64,000 nucleotides of DNA from Hymenolepis diminuta (GCA_900708905.1 CAADRB010000016.1:1741000-1804999); one strand, 5' to 3'. Positions 38,362 to 51,278 are shown, numbered from the stretch's first letter. Numbers and translations: made by a program. The notes: generated from the letters alone by a model not told the origin.

Positions 38362-41271
38362 AAGTGCAAAATCCTATATAGATATTATTATTCCTGACAA
38401 ATTTCGACAGAATGGGTGTATCAATTTGACAAAAGGTATGCGATAACTACTCCCAGTTATTTTAAGTGACAGGGAATCTTCTCAATAGAGGCGAAGAATT
38501 TAGTTGCATGGGGACTATACACACCCTGCAGAGAAAACGCCTATTTGAATTTAAAAATGATGAGTCTGCACCATTCCGGTTATGACATTTTGAACTCCCG
38601 ATTTGTCTCTACAAAATCGTTCAAATATCATTCGATTGTGGCTCGACATTATTTTATATGTTTGAATATTCATTACCGTATCAGATTGCTGCCTTTTATA
38701 TTTATCTGTTACCCACACCAAGACAGGAAGAAATGGGAACATTTTTATCCTGACAAAGCATCTGAAATTAGTGAATTATAAAACAGTTCAATGTAGATTT
38801 AGGGAGAGGGAAGCGAACAGAAGTAGAAAATGAAGCCGGGACATGAAGAGGCTTTCAACATTTGACCTTTGAGTTCAAGCTGCACACTTTTAAAGTTTCG
38901 AGTATGCTTCATGTTCCAATTTCCCGATATTCAAATTCCGAAATTTATCTCCAGTTTCCTGAGTTCATGTTTGCTGCGTACAGAGCTTATTGACTATAAA
39001 GTAGTTTGAATGGTGAGTCATTTCACTTCAGAGGAATTTCCTTCTAATTGCCAAGATAATAATGGATTGACTTGATTTGCACATTATTGAACTGCATTAC
39101 AATGATATTACAATCTCTTATCCATCAGAGAATTCGGTAAAATGCGAGTTATTTGAAGATTGTACCTTTTTAAAAGCATCTTCTAAGGGTGTAAAACTTG
39201 AGTGCATTTTAATTTGTGTTTATTTAATTATCTTAAATATTTTATGACTCTTAGTTTCATTTTTAGAGGTTTCAAATCAATTCCTTTCAATTTCATTAAT
39301 TAAGTCTAAAATTAGTCGAAATACCAAATGAAATTTCAATATAATCCGTCATTCATTTATAAGGATAGCATACAGTATACTGATTGTATTAATGGATACT
39401 TATCAGTAGCTGTGGGGAAGTAAATCGGAGAAGACTTGCGAGGGCAGCAGAGGGAAAGTGAAATTAAACAATCTAGAAATCATCAAATGACTTGCTTCTA
39501 ACCGAATGGCGTCCAAGTTTCTTTTAAATTTAGTTAAAATAATAATTATTATTATATTGATCATAAAGAGCGTCTAAACAGAAGGGATGATAGCTTTCGG
39601 TTTAAATCGCATCTGGACTCGGAAATTATCAGGTTGTCTGTAATTCAATTAAAATAGTGATGTTAGCAAAATTTAATGAAGTAATGAGTTCCGTCAGGAT
39701 GAACTCGTTAGGGATAAAAAGAAGGTAAATGTTTGAATGTTCCCCGGTAGACAGTGCTGGTGATGACATTGAGGGAAAATAATTTTTTGTTTTAATCGTC
39801 ATTCTGCAGTTGGTGATATCATAGAAGGAGATACGTTCTTCAATGTTTGCGAGGTTGCAAATGGTATGGAAGACGATTAGTGCTTCCCACTTCTAACTGG
39901 AATTTTCACAACTCAAATCTGAATGACGATGCTAAAAAGAACTAAATTACCAACCGGTTCCAAAATTACCTACAGTTCGAAGACGAAAGAAAAACTGTAT
40001 ATCTCCGGAGAGCAGGATATCTGGATCAAAATATAAGGACTATATTCAAGATGGAATTTAAAAGCTAAATGAAGAACCCTATTCTAAAGACTTCAAAGAG
40101 TCGAATCTCAATCGCCTATCTCCCGAAACTCATTAAATTCCGTTCTTCTATAACGATATTCATTATCAATAAATTACTTTTAATTTACACAAGTCTGCTG
40201 AAAATTATGGTGCATATCACTAATTGTCAATATGGAATTCGTGTAATGTTGCGAAATAATAACGATCCCCAACATTTTATTCTTATTCTTGATAATTTGT
40301 AAAGTTATCACACTGTTGATCATCGACTTTTTCAAAAAATTCAATCACCTTTTCTTAAACTGTATCATATTTTTGCCGAGTTTTCTTATTGCAATTTTGG
40401 AAGAGGTTCTTTGTAGTTCAAATTTCTACTTCACCTTATCGTGCCTCTGGAATTCCCGGATGTAGAACTGTTCTCAACATAGTTAATAATTAGATCAGAC
40501 TTTAAAGTCCGCTTATTTCATTTCCTTGCTGGCACCTCAATCCTATTAATTTCTAATATCTATCTAATTGTAGTAATTTCAGATGGCCATATTTTAGCTA
40601 AATTTGGAGATCTTTTTTCTCCCATGGGCTCCTTAACCTTCTGAGAATAGCACTTTAGTAAATTCATAGAATGTGAACAAAAAAGTCGTATGTAAAAATG
40701 TGATTCAAAAATTCTTATCAAAAATCAGATTAAACAATCGAAGTGCGGAGAAATTTCGGTCTGATAACGCGAAGGGTGCGGTTAACAATGTCTCATCGAG
40801 TTTGAGCTCTTATGTTTTTCTTCTCTCATTCTTGACACGCCTGGTACGATTGCATACTAACAGATCAGAGATACTTTTAGAGGGAGTAAAAATAAATAGT
40901 GTGAACTATTGTGAGCCGGGCACCAACAAAGACAGCTCATTATCACATTATTAATAATGACTACCCACGCCTGTCATTTGGAAATTCCAAAAAAATGCGG
41001 TTTTTTTATAAATTGAAAGGCAGAGACATACACAATAATTGCACTTTTTGGAGTTCGAATTGGTATAGAATTTTGCATTGTTCCTTCTGACCGGTTCTGT
41101 TAATTAACTTTGTTGGATAGTGTTTAATTGGAAACGAAGGTGCTGGTCTCACTAACTGACGACAGCCTCACTATCTGTCCACTTTATTGAGCAAATTGGC
41201 TGACCTCAATCTAGATCAACTATTTGTTACCACTTTGCTTATATCTATCCCCCACCTACCTTTTCTTCAAG

Positions 41272-41454
41272 GTGCCTGAGGATCATTCTGCTACTCTCCC
41301 GGCTTCTAACTTTGAGGGCATTGGGACTGACAATTTAGCACCTCTGGGATGGCAGCTTAGTCATTCTATGCCTTACGGTCACAAGGTCAATACCATCGAC
41401 ATCGTGGGCGACACGAGCAGTTTTCATAACTGGACTTTGTTTATCAATTCTTAG
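41272..41454 (+). CDS. Terminal exon of an unidentified gene (partial)
   Basis: A well-formed 3' exon. A long pyrimidine tract ending TTTTCTTCAAG precedes 60 open codons, a TAG stop at 41452-41454, and an AATAAA 43 nt later. GC content is well above that of the flanks. The reading (phase 0, beginning VPEDHSATLPASNFEGIGTD) includes the segments LGWQLSHSMPYGHKVNTIDI and FHNWTLFINS at the C-terminus, which look like folded protein rather than low complexity. I do not recognise the family. No upstream exon was found, so the gene's extent is unknown. A processed fragment of a gene elsewhere is the alternative. Confidence 0.5.
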   Translation: MPEDHSATLPASNFEGIGTDNLAPLGWQLSHSMPYGHKVNTIDIVGDTSSFHNWTLFINS

Positions 41455-41497
41455 TTGTAATTTTTCTAAACAAATGTGTCTTAGTTTAGGTTAGATC

Positions 41498-41503
41498 AAT
41501 AAA
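41498..41503 (+). terminator. Poly(A) signal AATAAA
   Basis: Canonical signal 43 nt after the TAG of the orphan terminal exon. Confidence 0.5.
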
Positions 41504-43342
41504 ATCTCCTTATTCTTGTCATGGAATTTAATAACATACGTGGCGTCTCTTTTGTTTTGATTCTATTTTGAACCAGGCATTCACTTTGCACAACGCGTTA
41601 GTATTTTTCAAATAATGTGTTTCCATTTAACCTAACGTCAACTGTTTTCGGACAAAGTGTAGCGTTAATTAAAGGAAGCAATGCATGAATCAAATTAACA
41701 TTTAAGAAACCTGTCAGGTCACAATAATTGCCTGCTTCTTCTTTTTGGATTAATTATTACTTCTTGAAGCCCGTTCGATCGAGGATCTAGAATTGACAAA
41801 TGTAATTCATTTAGCCCATTCCATCAAATTGTCTTATTAAATAAAGCATTTGTGCAGGAAGAGTAAATGGCCTCCAATAATGCGTCTACTGAGGGGAGAT
41901 GAAAATGAAATTTCGAAATTTTAATTTTAAAGACGACATATTTATGTGGCTCTAGTTGTGATGAATAACAACTAACGGGTGGCAGCTAACACCCATTCCA
42001 AAAAGTAGATTATAAGGAATTGCATAGACCATCGTGTATCGATTAAAAGCACGAGGGGAATTAGAGCAAGAGAGATGAAGGAGGGAGGAGAACAGCGATA
42101 AGCGTGGGAGTCGATGAATAACAAGTCTGTATCTGCCTATGTTTGTGTGGAGATACAAAAACAATTTTTTAATGGAGTCACTTGGACACGGACGCACGCG
42201 AGGGTGAGTGCAGTGTACTTTTAATGAAATGAGACAGCAATAGAAAGGGAGAATCGATAGTCGCGTTTAGACATGAGAGATAAGGGTTTTGAGTCATAGA
42301 GTCATATAATTACTTTCACCTCAAGGCTATGGACCTGAGACTTGCATCTTACACATGTCACATCTAAATATCTTTCAGCTGATATTTGTCTGATAAGGGC
42401 TAACACGCTTTTAACATAACGGAGTTCATCCAAGGTATGTGTTTTCACTCCCAGAGTTGAGGAACAATGCAGCTTGAAGTATTGCTTTTATATAAATCAG
42501 ATTCCAGGGTGCTATTACTATTCTATCTAAAAAAGATAAGAGAAAATTCTTGTTTTGAAAAATATACATGCATTAGTGATCAATATTTCTGAATAATATC
42601 TCATCTGTTGCAAAACTTTGTGTCATAATGAGTAAAATACTAAAAGTATTTCTGGACGTTTGTACCAATTTCATGTCATAAACAACTGAAAATATAAATA
42701 TTTTCTTATAAATTACTCAGATTAAATAGATACAAACTTTCACTCAGATTCAAGGATAGAAACGAACTCGTATTTGATTTTAATTGAAGTCAATATTATC
42801 GTCTACATCGCGACAGTCAAGCGAGGGTTTCTGTCAAGTTCATTCGATGATATTTGCAGTGTGATAAAGTAATGTTTAATAATAATATATCAATGAATGA
42901 TACCGATGATTTCTCATCCAAATACTCTCACTGTATCAAGAATGTCAATTTAAATCACCAAAGTCCTGGAATTTCATCTCATTTCATGTGATTAACCGAA
43001 TAATTATACGTGGTATGAATAAAACAACTATGTAAAAGGGTAGAGAAGTTTGAGGTTATCGGTCACAAGGTCAAAAGTTGAAAAATAAGCTTTGATATCT
43101 TAAGTTTAAACGGAAATCGCCTGCATCCCTGCTGCTTTAACCGTGTACGATTACAACCAAATCTTTATTGAAATAAGGCGTAATATAGTAGCTATCTCGT
43201 TGAAATTAGTGAAAAAATTTCTTGAATAACCGGTGAGGGAGACCAGTGTTCCTGTTTTCTGAATGGAAATTCGATTTAAATTTTTCTAAACAATAACGCA
43301 TTCGTGCAAACTGCAAACTCATGCATTTACGAAACAGAAGCC
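41504..43342. other. Non-coding interval
   Basis: Lies between the orphan exon and the 3' end of GK1. Apart from the repeat at 42000-42230 I see no feature; the 81-codon minus-strand frame at 41952-42197 overlaps that repeat. Confidence 0.5.
42000..42230 (+). repeat. Dispersed repeat related to 46130-46350
   Basis: Shares with 46130-46350 a purine-rich GAGAGATGA block and the ordered phrases GATACAAAAACA/AATACAAGGACA, GGACRYG, GAGGGT and GTGTACYTTWAATGAA. This matches the left half of the repeat whose right half matches 2885-3186. Confidence 0.45.
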
Positions 43343-43348
43343 TTTATT
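43343..43348 (-). terminator. Poly(A) signal AATAAA for GK1
   Basis: TTTATT on the plus strand reads AATAAA on the minus strand, about 115 nt past the GK1 stop codon. Confidence 0.5.
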
Positions 43349-43461
43349 TCTATATGAAATCTGTATTAAATCAATAAAACGATACTACTAATATGAGACA
43401 ATAAAATTAGCGGAGAAAAAGATCTAAAAAAATAGGACGAAAAGGGGCAAACGACCAGCTT

Positions 43462-45322
43462 CTATGCGATTCCATTCTCAGCATCTGTTTGCCAATTGAG
43501 CGATCGCTTCACAGCAATCTTGTAGCCATTCATCCACATATCTCTCGTTTGAGAACAGACCAACGGTCTGTAGGTATTCTTCTCTTCGTTTTTTCCCTCA
43601 TGTTTTCGGATTGAAAGAAGATATGTGGGATCGATTCCAACAGAAATCGCTGCCGCAACCGCGGCACCAAGTGCTGTCATCACATCAGAGTTATTTGGCC
43701 GAATAATTGTCGACCCAGTGATATCAGCAAGACTTTGCATAAGAACAGGACTCTTTGTTAGTCCACCATCCACAGATATTACTCGAGGGGATGGTCGCTT
43801 CTCACCATTCTCTGTCTCACTGGCGGCCTGTATAACTTCCTGAGTTTGGTAAGCCGACGATCGATAACCGGCAGCAATTATATCACCACGAGTACAGCCC
43901 TCATCAAAACCAGCAATGATTCCTCTCGCATCTTCTCGCCAGTAAGGGCAGAAGAGACCAGAGAAGGCTGGTACCAAGTAACAAGCGTCCATGGTTGAGA
44001 GCGTTACAAATTCTCCCGGTCTGTTGGGCCTCGCTTTACCATGCTGCTTCAGCAGAGCCTTTTGGGCTAGCTCATCCCCCACGGCATGGTCTTTGTAAAG
44101 CTCCAGTTTGTTACGAAGCCAATCCATTGTAGCTCCTGAATAAGCTATTGCTCCCTGTAACAAAATAAAACGCCATTAACTATGCTTCTATTGTGAAGAA
44201 TAATCAACATGTTCGAAGTAATCTTACTTCCAAAGCATAATGCATCGGGGCATCAGGACCCATTTGATATGCGACGGTAGTCAGAAGTCCATAAGGGGAG
44301 AAAGAAGGTTCCTCACCAATATCCCATAAAAGGAATGCACCCGTTCCATAAGTCACCTTAACATGAGGTCGAGGACAGCTTGGATCAGGGTTAGGATCCC
44401 AGGTTTGACCAACCAAAGCGGCTTGTTGATCACCTAGAATACCACCCAGAGCAACACCATCCAAGAGGCAATCAGGATCATGGATATGGCTATACTTTTG
44501 AGCAGAGGTGATAACAGTTGGCAAGATTTGAGGATCGATTTGGAAGAACCTGAAAAAATAATTCATATAGAATTAAATTTACCTAAAACTATGAACAGGG
44601 ACTCGAATAGTAGACAATTACTCACTCGCAAAGTTCGGAATCCCATCTACGCTTGCGAATATTGAAAAGATTTGTACGGCTAGCATTGGTAACATCAGTG
44701 ATATGTTTTCCCCCATTGTTACCTCCGGTTAATTTGTAAATTAGCCAGGAATCGACGGTACCGACCATTAGTGTTCCATTTTCATTTGCCTTCCTCACAG
44801 CATTATCATTGTCGATCATCCAACGAATTTTCAAAGCAGAAAAGTAGCTATGTATGGCAAGACCAGTCTTTTTCTGGAATGTGTTCTTGTCTCTGTTCGT
44901 TGTGCGATTGATATATTTTTGGACAAGATCGGATGTTCGAGAATCAGACCAAACGATAGCCGGACAGAGTGGTTTTCCAGTATTGCGATCCCAAGCAATT
45001 GTTGTTTCTCTTTGATTCGTAATACCAATTGCACGGATATTCTTGACAAAAATGATGATAAAAACGAAAGCCTCTGACTTACTTTAATAGGAACATTAAG
45101 ACAGCGAAGAGTTTTTGCCACCATGTTCATGCAATTGAGTGAGCTTTGGTAGATGTCATTGGCAGATTGTTGAACCCAACCAGATTCAGGGTGGTCCCGG
45201 TCAATTTCAATTTGATGTTTGGCAATCACTTCACCAGTGACGGCGGAAAAGACAATAAATCGAGAACTGCTGGTTCCCTGATCGATTACACCGATCATCT
45301 TTTTGTATTTGCGATCAGACAT
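43462..45322 (-). CDS. GK: Glycerol kinase, paralogue 1
   Basis: ATP-dependent phosphorylation of glycerol to sn-glycerol 3-phosphate, feeding glycerolipid synthesis and glycolysis; expected in the cytosol. Four exons: 45083-45322, 44626-45041, 44228-44549 and 43462-44154, joining in frame (phases 0, 2, 0) to 556 aa, the usual animal GK length. FGGY-family landmarks: nucleotide-binding [12 protein letters not shown] (residues 11-22), substrate loop ITNQRET (87-93), the first FGGY signature region YFSALKIRWMIDN (from about 146), [38 protein letters not shown] with the catalytic Asp at 259, YGTGAFLL, and a C-terminal ISVDGGL plus LGAA. The ATG is 9 residues before the conserved core, with no targeting extension. 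Introns are 41, 76 and 73 nt. A likely 5' acceptor (TTTTCCAG) lies about 36 nt before the ATG. It is divergent from GK2. Confidence 0.95.
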
Positions 45323-47778
45323 AGCGGATAATTGAGTAATATAGTTGCGCTTAAATCTGGAAAAGTGGTATAATAATTAATTGAATCATTCTATCAATAT
45401 TACAACCAAATAATAATATAAAATATTGCCACTAAGTCATCACAACGGTAATAAAATACAGATTTTAATCATAGATTTGTTATTTTATGATTATTGGCCT
45501 ACCAGATAAAAATAAAATCAGGCAAATCATCTAAGCACTTTTATATTCGACAAAATTAACAAGGTCGACTAATCACATGGACTTTTCAAACGTGCAAACA
45601 ATTAGATACTATGTAAAGTAAACAGTAAATATCGCAAAATATCGTAATTTTTCTAAAAAAATTAATGCAACTCAATATCAACTATTGGAATGCATTTATA
45701 TGTGCTCAAAATATACTAATTTAGAACAAATAATCTGTCTTAAACTATCCATTTATGACATCGGGATCTCTAATGCCATAATTTTTAAGTTTTTTAGTTG
45801 ATTTTCTGTCAACAATCTAATTAGATCCAACATTTTATACAGAAAATTTGTTAACAAGAAGATTACCGATAAAGTGAAGGTAATACTTATTTGGCTTATT
45901 CTTTAGCCTAGAGAATGTATTGAGATAAAGAATAAACTCCAAACAAGAGGAAGTCCTACATAGGAAATGGCGATTACACTTATGCTTTTTGCTTGTTTAT
46001 CGATCAATCAGAAGAAAAAATGGGATTTGTAATTATAATACTCGAAGTTAAACAGAAAATAGTTGAGGACAAACTTATTTTCATTAAATAACCTTAAATA
46101 AAGTCTGCAACTTTTCACAAGAAATAATTTATGATATATGAATGCAATATGCAAGCCATATAATTGATCTTAAGCTCGATGTAGGAGAGGGGAGATGAGA
46201 GAGAAGAGCACAACCGTAACCGCGTATTTGTATATGAGTTAAAATACAAGGACAGTTTCCATGACTTATTTGTTCAAGGACGTGAATGAGGGTCTGGGGG
46301 CAGGTGTACCTTAAATGAAGCGGGAAAGATATGGACAGATATCGGACTCCATCCATCGAATAGATAGAATAAGTCGAATCACTCATGTCGCCAGATCAGT
46401 TCGGAGGTGGCAGGCGAGCCACTCCAATTTATTAATAAGTAAATTATGTTTGTATACAAAACATTTCATCGTTAGACGTCAGTCATGTCTCGTCTTCGGA
46501 GTCTCGGCGTAATGATCGACATCTGTTTAGGTATTTACGTGCAAACGCACAAGCACACAGCGGGGCCACCGTAATGGAGATCTTATCGCCAGTCAATCAT
46601 TTCCAATCGTCATGTGCTGATAGACATCTGCTGGCTATTGCAGAATCTGGATAGGGAATAATTTCGGAAAATTCATAATGTCATACCTCAGTCAATTCCG
46701 GCGTCATAACCTGAAATCAGGAAAATTTTACCAAATTTCTTCAAAACCGTTACCTTCATTTCCATATAATCTAGAGAGATATTGTTTTACAAAATCAGTT
46801 TGACTCAATGTACTACAGACCGTTAAGTATAGAAATTCGAAAGATATAAAATCAAGTTTATGTTATTCTTTAAAACGAAGATCCAAAAAATCATTTATTG
46901 ACATCATCCCCATGGAAGTGAAAATAGCACTAAATATTTAATTAAACTGAGGTAAGAGAGTTATATGAGTCGGATTAATAACTGAACTGATAACAATCTA
47001 TCAAACTACAAATTAACTGACTTCTTAATAGTTTTACCATCAAGCCAACAGTGGAACAAAACAGGATATATTAATTAGTAAAAGAAATTCTGAAACCACG
47101 GGTATATTTAAAATACTCGACAATTTCTGCTATCGTTAAAGCGTGGGAAATAGATACTTTTGGAAAGTTCTGACGGAATCACTCTACTTTGATTAGAATC
47201 CTGGGGCACGAAATTCCAGCAATACAGTATGATGGCAAAAATTATGAACTTGCGGTTTATTAAGCGTACCAATCTCAGACATTTAATATATTAATGCATA
47301 TAAACCATTGAGTAATTGAACTGTTCTAAATATTACTGCAACTAACTTTGAAACACATCAGGAGCGATAAAAATAAACCGGCATGTGTGAAGTTATTCAT
47401 AGCTAAAATTACCATTTCTTTAGATTCAAGTTTCTTAAAAATAAATACTGATAAATATGCAGCATTAAAGCATCACCCTTTAATTTTCCAAATAGGCAAT
47501 TTTCAAAACAGCATCCATTATATATTAAATGATGATTAATCAATATAATCTTTAATCATATAATCGTCAATTTAAAATTAATTTGATGTATTATCAAACT
47601 AACCTCTATTAGCAGATTTAAAGTTATTCAATATATAAACCAATAATGACTTGTGGAATTGATCATTATAATTTCATAAGGATTTTGAATGTCTAGTAAT
47701 CCTAAATAATAGCTAAATTTAATTTTAACAAACCAAATGAAAATCCTATGACCTTGGCATGATTTTCATTTGATAGCT
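45323..47778. promoter_or_regulatory. Intergenic region between the divergent GK genes
   Basis: 2.46 kb separating the two start codons; promoters of both GK genes should lie here. The centre (46130-46642) is occupied by a dispersed repeat. No TATA box or other element could be assigned with confidence. A 63-codon frame at 47348-47539 lacks support. Confidence 0.4.
46130..46642. repeat. Dispersed repeat between the GK genes
   Basis: The right half (46353-46642) aligns with 2885-3186; the left half (46130-46350) aligns more loosely with 42000-42230. It is GC-richer than its flanks. No coding frame is conserved among copies. It may be a composite non-autonomous transposon; I could not define terminal repeats. 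Confidence 0.6.
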
Positions 47779-49768
47779 ATGCTGCAGAGGAGTCTGCGGG
47801 TTGGTCCTGGTTGGGTGGGTGTTTATCATGCTTGTAATAATGTTTGTTAACTGTGTTATGCATCTTGTTTTATTTATGCAAATCAGGCTTACTGAAATAT
47901 CGATGTAGTACGTTCTTAGGAAAATATTATCTTCGCTGTGTTTTGCATGAATTTAAACATACTTTTCCCCATTTTAGGCACTTCGTTCACTGCGTAGAAA
48001 CTTTTTCTTTCCACCATCACGCTCAAAGGAAAAGGATCTAATTGGTGTTATTGATCAGGGAACCAGTAGTACACGATTCGTTGTATTCAATGCAGCAACT
48101 GGTGAATTGGTTTGCACACATCAAGTTCCAATCGGTCGGGAGCATCCCCACTTAGGATGGGTTCAACAATCGCCCAATCAAATTTACCATAGTGCTATCA
48201 AATGCATGAATGATGCTGTCGCTACCCTTAAAACACGTTGGATATCTCCTGAAGTAAATAGGGTTTTATTATCGAACGGGTCTTTCATAGAGAATCTCTG
48301 TAGTTGGTATTACTAATCAACGTGAAACGACGATAGCTTGGAATAGCAAGACTGGTAAACCGGTTTGTCCAGCTATTGTATGGTCCGATAATCGTACCTC
48401 AGAATGTATTCAAAATTTAATCAAGAAAAATAAAGATAATAGGTTTGCGTTTCAGGTGAGTTTTGGTATCTCTGTCTCCTGATCTCCTCCTCTCACTTTC
48501 ACAGAAACTTACCGGTCTCCCAATTGACAGTTATTTCTCAGCCATGAAAATCCACTGGATGCTTCATAATTACTGCGAGGTTATGGGCACATATACCCGT
48601 GATAAACTCAAGGTTGGTACTGTGGATTCATGGCTTATTTACAAATTGACTGGTGGTCAACATCTCACCGATTATACGAATGCCAGTCGAACAAACCTCT
48701 TCAACATCAATTCTTGCAAATTTGATGGAGATCTCTGCGAGTAGTTTTATCAATTTTAATCATTTTTCTAACCTCCTTTTAGTGCTTATGAACTCAGCGA
48801 CTGCATTCTTCCCCGTGTTATCACATCAGCTGAGGTATATGGCAAGATTAATGATAGAAATTGTCGTCTCTATGGTACACGCTTGGGTGGCGTCCTTGGT
48901 GATCAGCAAGCTGCTCTTGTCGGTCAGACATGGGAGCCCAATCCAGAACACCAAATGTCAAAGGTCAAGGTCACATTCGGTACGGGTGCTTTTATCCTCT
49001 GGGATATTGGTAAATCACCTCATTTTAATTCGTATGGCCTTCTTACAACTATTGCTCACAAAATGGGTCCTGAAGCAAATGTTCATTATGCTCTAGAGGT
49101 AAGACTTGTGTTTTAAATCGGTATCAGTTTATTTTGCACCTTAGGGATCAATAGCTTGTTCTGGTGCTACAATGGATTGGATTCAGAACAAATTGGGGAT
49201 GTTTTATGATCATGCATCAGGGAGCAAGCTAGCTGAGGAGGCTCTTAAAAGACGAGAAAGTCATGAAGATGCTTGTTACCTCATTCCAGCATTCTCTGGA
49301 CTCCTCTGTCCCTATTGGAAAGAAGATGCAAAAAGCGTGCTGGTTGGATTTGATGAGGACTGTACAAAAGGAGATGTAATAGCAGCCGGATATCGTTCCT
49401 CTGCTTATCAAACACATGCAGTTCTTCAAGCAGCTTGTGAAGGTAACAATGGAGAAAAATGGGAACTTCCAAAGCAGATATCAGTTGATGGCGGGCTGTC
49501 AAGGAGCCCTGTGCTGATGCAAAGTCTGGCGGATATCACCGGAGCTTCGATTTATCGACCGAATAATTCGGAGGTAATTACAGCTCTTGGTGCTGCAATT
49601 GCATCGGCGATTTCTGTAGGTATTGATCCCTCTAAATTGACCGAACTTCGAAAGTACTCAACCAATGAGGAGATAGAAGCAAATACGTTCAAACCTCGTG
49701 TGGATAAGAAAATTCGGCAGAGGTGGATTCAGGGATATGAAAATGCTGTGAAACTTAGCTTAAATTAA
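47779..49768 (+). CDS. GK2: Glycerol kinase, paralogue 2, with Arg-rich N-terminal extension
   Basis: Second glycerol kinase (same reaction as its neighbour). The secure exons are 47978-48253, 48291-48455, 48505-48740, 48783-49098 and 49145-49768, in frame with GT-AG introns of 37, 49, 42 and 46 nt. Motifs: [69 protein letters not shown] with its catalytic Asp, FGTGAFIL and ISVDGGL. There is no ATG in the 47978 exon. I infer a first exon 47779-47814 (ATG two nt after a TGATAG acceptor-like site, donor GTGGGT, intron 163 nt), for about 550 aa in total. That adds 33 residues before the core, with six Arg and no acidic residue among the first 29, like a mitochondrial presequence. About 13 residues are missing relative to GK1 near the start of the last exon. 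The kinase core is certain; the N-terminus is inferred. Confidence 0.88.
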
Positions 49769-50334
49769 CTCTTCTTGTATGATTTTTGTAGTTTTATAAT
49801 GTAGATATTTTGTAGGAAATGTATTTATAGCTTTATATTTAAATATCTGCGTTATTATTTAACTCGATTCATTGAAATAGATTCCAGATATTCGTCCTAA
49901 ATATTGGGGAAATTTATTTTTTTGAAAGTAATCACACTTTGATTAGAATAAGTTATTTTTGAGTTCCATGTTGGAATTACTTTAGTTTTGTGTTAACAGT
50001 TGTTGTTGATCAGAGGAATGAATGCTCACAAGGTCACCGGCTTGTTGGAGGAATAGCGGTTAAAATATGAGAGAGTAGGGGAGAAGTGAGAGAAATCGGA
50101 ACAGAGAGGAAAAGTACTAGAGAGAAGAGGGAACCGTACTAGTAGATAAAGGACAAGTGTGTGGTGTATAATTTTAATTTTATAGAGAAGCTTTAGCATA
50201 AACAGATAGAATGGGTCCGAACATCGCTGATCGGGGAAACTGAACCTTGGCAACGCTCGCTCACTTAGGTGGCTTATTCTGCTAATTAAAATAAACCACT
50301 TTCTTTAAGAGAAACTTGAGGTCATCTAAGGATT

Positions 50335-50414
50335 AAATACTTCAAGTGCCACTGTGAGCTTGGTAATGGTTTTGAGGTTACAGCGGGGTCAAATACTTCA
50401 AGCGCCAATGTGAG
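50335..50414 (+). repeat. Two-copy tandem duplication, 56-bp spacing
   Basis: AAATACTTCAAGTGCCACTG plus TGAG at 50335-50358 recurs at 50391-50414 with two substitutions. Confidence 0.7.
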
Positions 50415-51278
50415 GTCGAGATACTTAGGTTCCAGAGATTAATGATGACCATTTTGGAAACTCAGAAGGAGCCATCATTCAAGAGAATAATAACTAAGCC
50501 GGAAAATGTCTTTAAATCTCAGCACTCAGGTCAACAAGAGATATCTTGAAGTTGGCGTTGATAAGATACTCGATTTCTGTATTTGTCTCAATTCGCACAG
50601 CTGGTAATTTTAGTGATGAAAGTGCGGTAAGGTCATATGCTCATTACGTCTGACCCGACAGATGGACGAATTTGTGCTGGAAAATGATCGTACTTAGTAG
50701 GATTGAGAATTTAAATATCTGCATTAATTTGAAAGTGGATGTTTATGGTCTTGTTCCGTCATATTTCATTTTATTGTTTGATCAGTAAATTTCCCATTGT
50801 ATTAGTTAAGCTTTTTGAATTTAAACTTAAATTACCTTTGCATTTGTAATTTAAATTTTACTATAATATACACAAGATAAAGTACGCACCTAAAGAAATT
50901 CATTCTGAAATTCATAGGATAACAGTATGGATGTTGAACGAAAAGGGGTCAAGTAGGGTTAATGATTCGTACGTATGTACGTTAAGCAGACCTACGACAC
51001 AGGCAATTACCAAGACAACACTTAAACATGGGGATTCAAACCATAGTGGATCACAAGATATCCAAGCACAACTACCCTAGCTGTTAACTGTAAGCCTAGC
51101 AAAATTTCAGCGTGCAACATTTGATTCTTTGTTTTCATCGGTGGTCTTGGAAAAAATGGTGTCGTAAATAAGGTATCCGAACAACTCGGAAATGTTAATC
51201 CTGACGTGTTTTTCAATGACAACAGTAGATGATACAACGCCACTGCCACGGCCATCTAAGATAACATTGCGACTATTT

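Larger units (their letters stand above)
35938..41271. other. Interval with weak exon-like and retroelement-like pieces
   Basis: No complete gene. It holds a weak exon candidate (36618-36810), a tRNA-like fragment (37080-37136) and a decayed coding remnant (38098-38361), each listed separately. Open frames at 38545-38781, 40069-40302 and 40673-40954 are not supported by motifs. If the terminal exon at 41272 belongs to a plus-strand gene, its upstream exons may be hidden here. Confidence 0.4.

Noticed and set aside
40673..40954. 93-codon plus-strand ORF
   Set aside because: No domain or signal peptide and no convincing splice sites that connect it to the terminal exon at 41272.
45042..45082. 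Apparent continuation of GK1 exon 1 into a different C-terminus
   Set aside because: This is read-through of a 41-nt intron; removing it restores the conserved [12 protein letters not shown] block.
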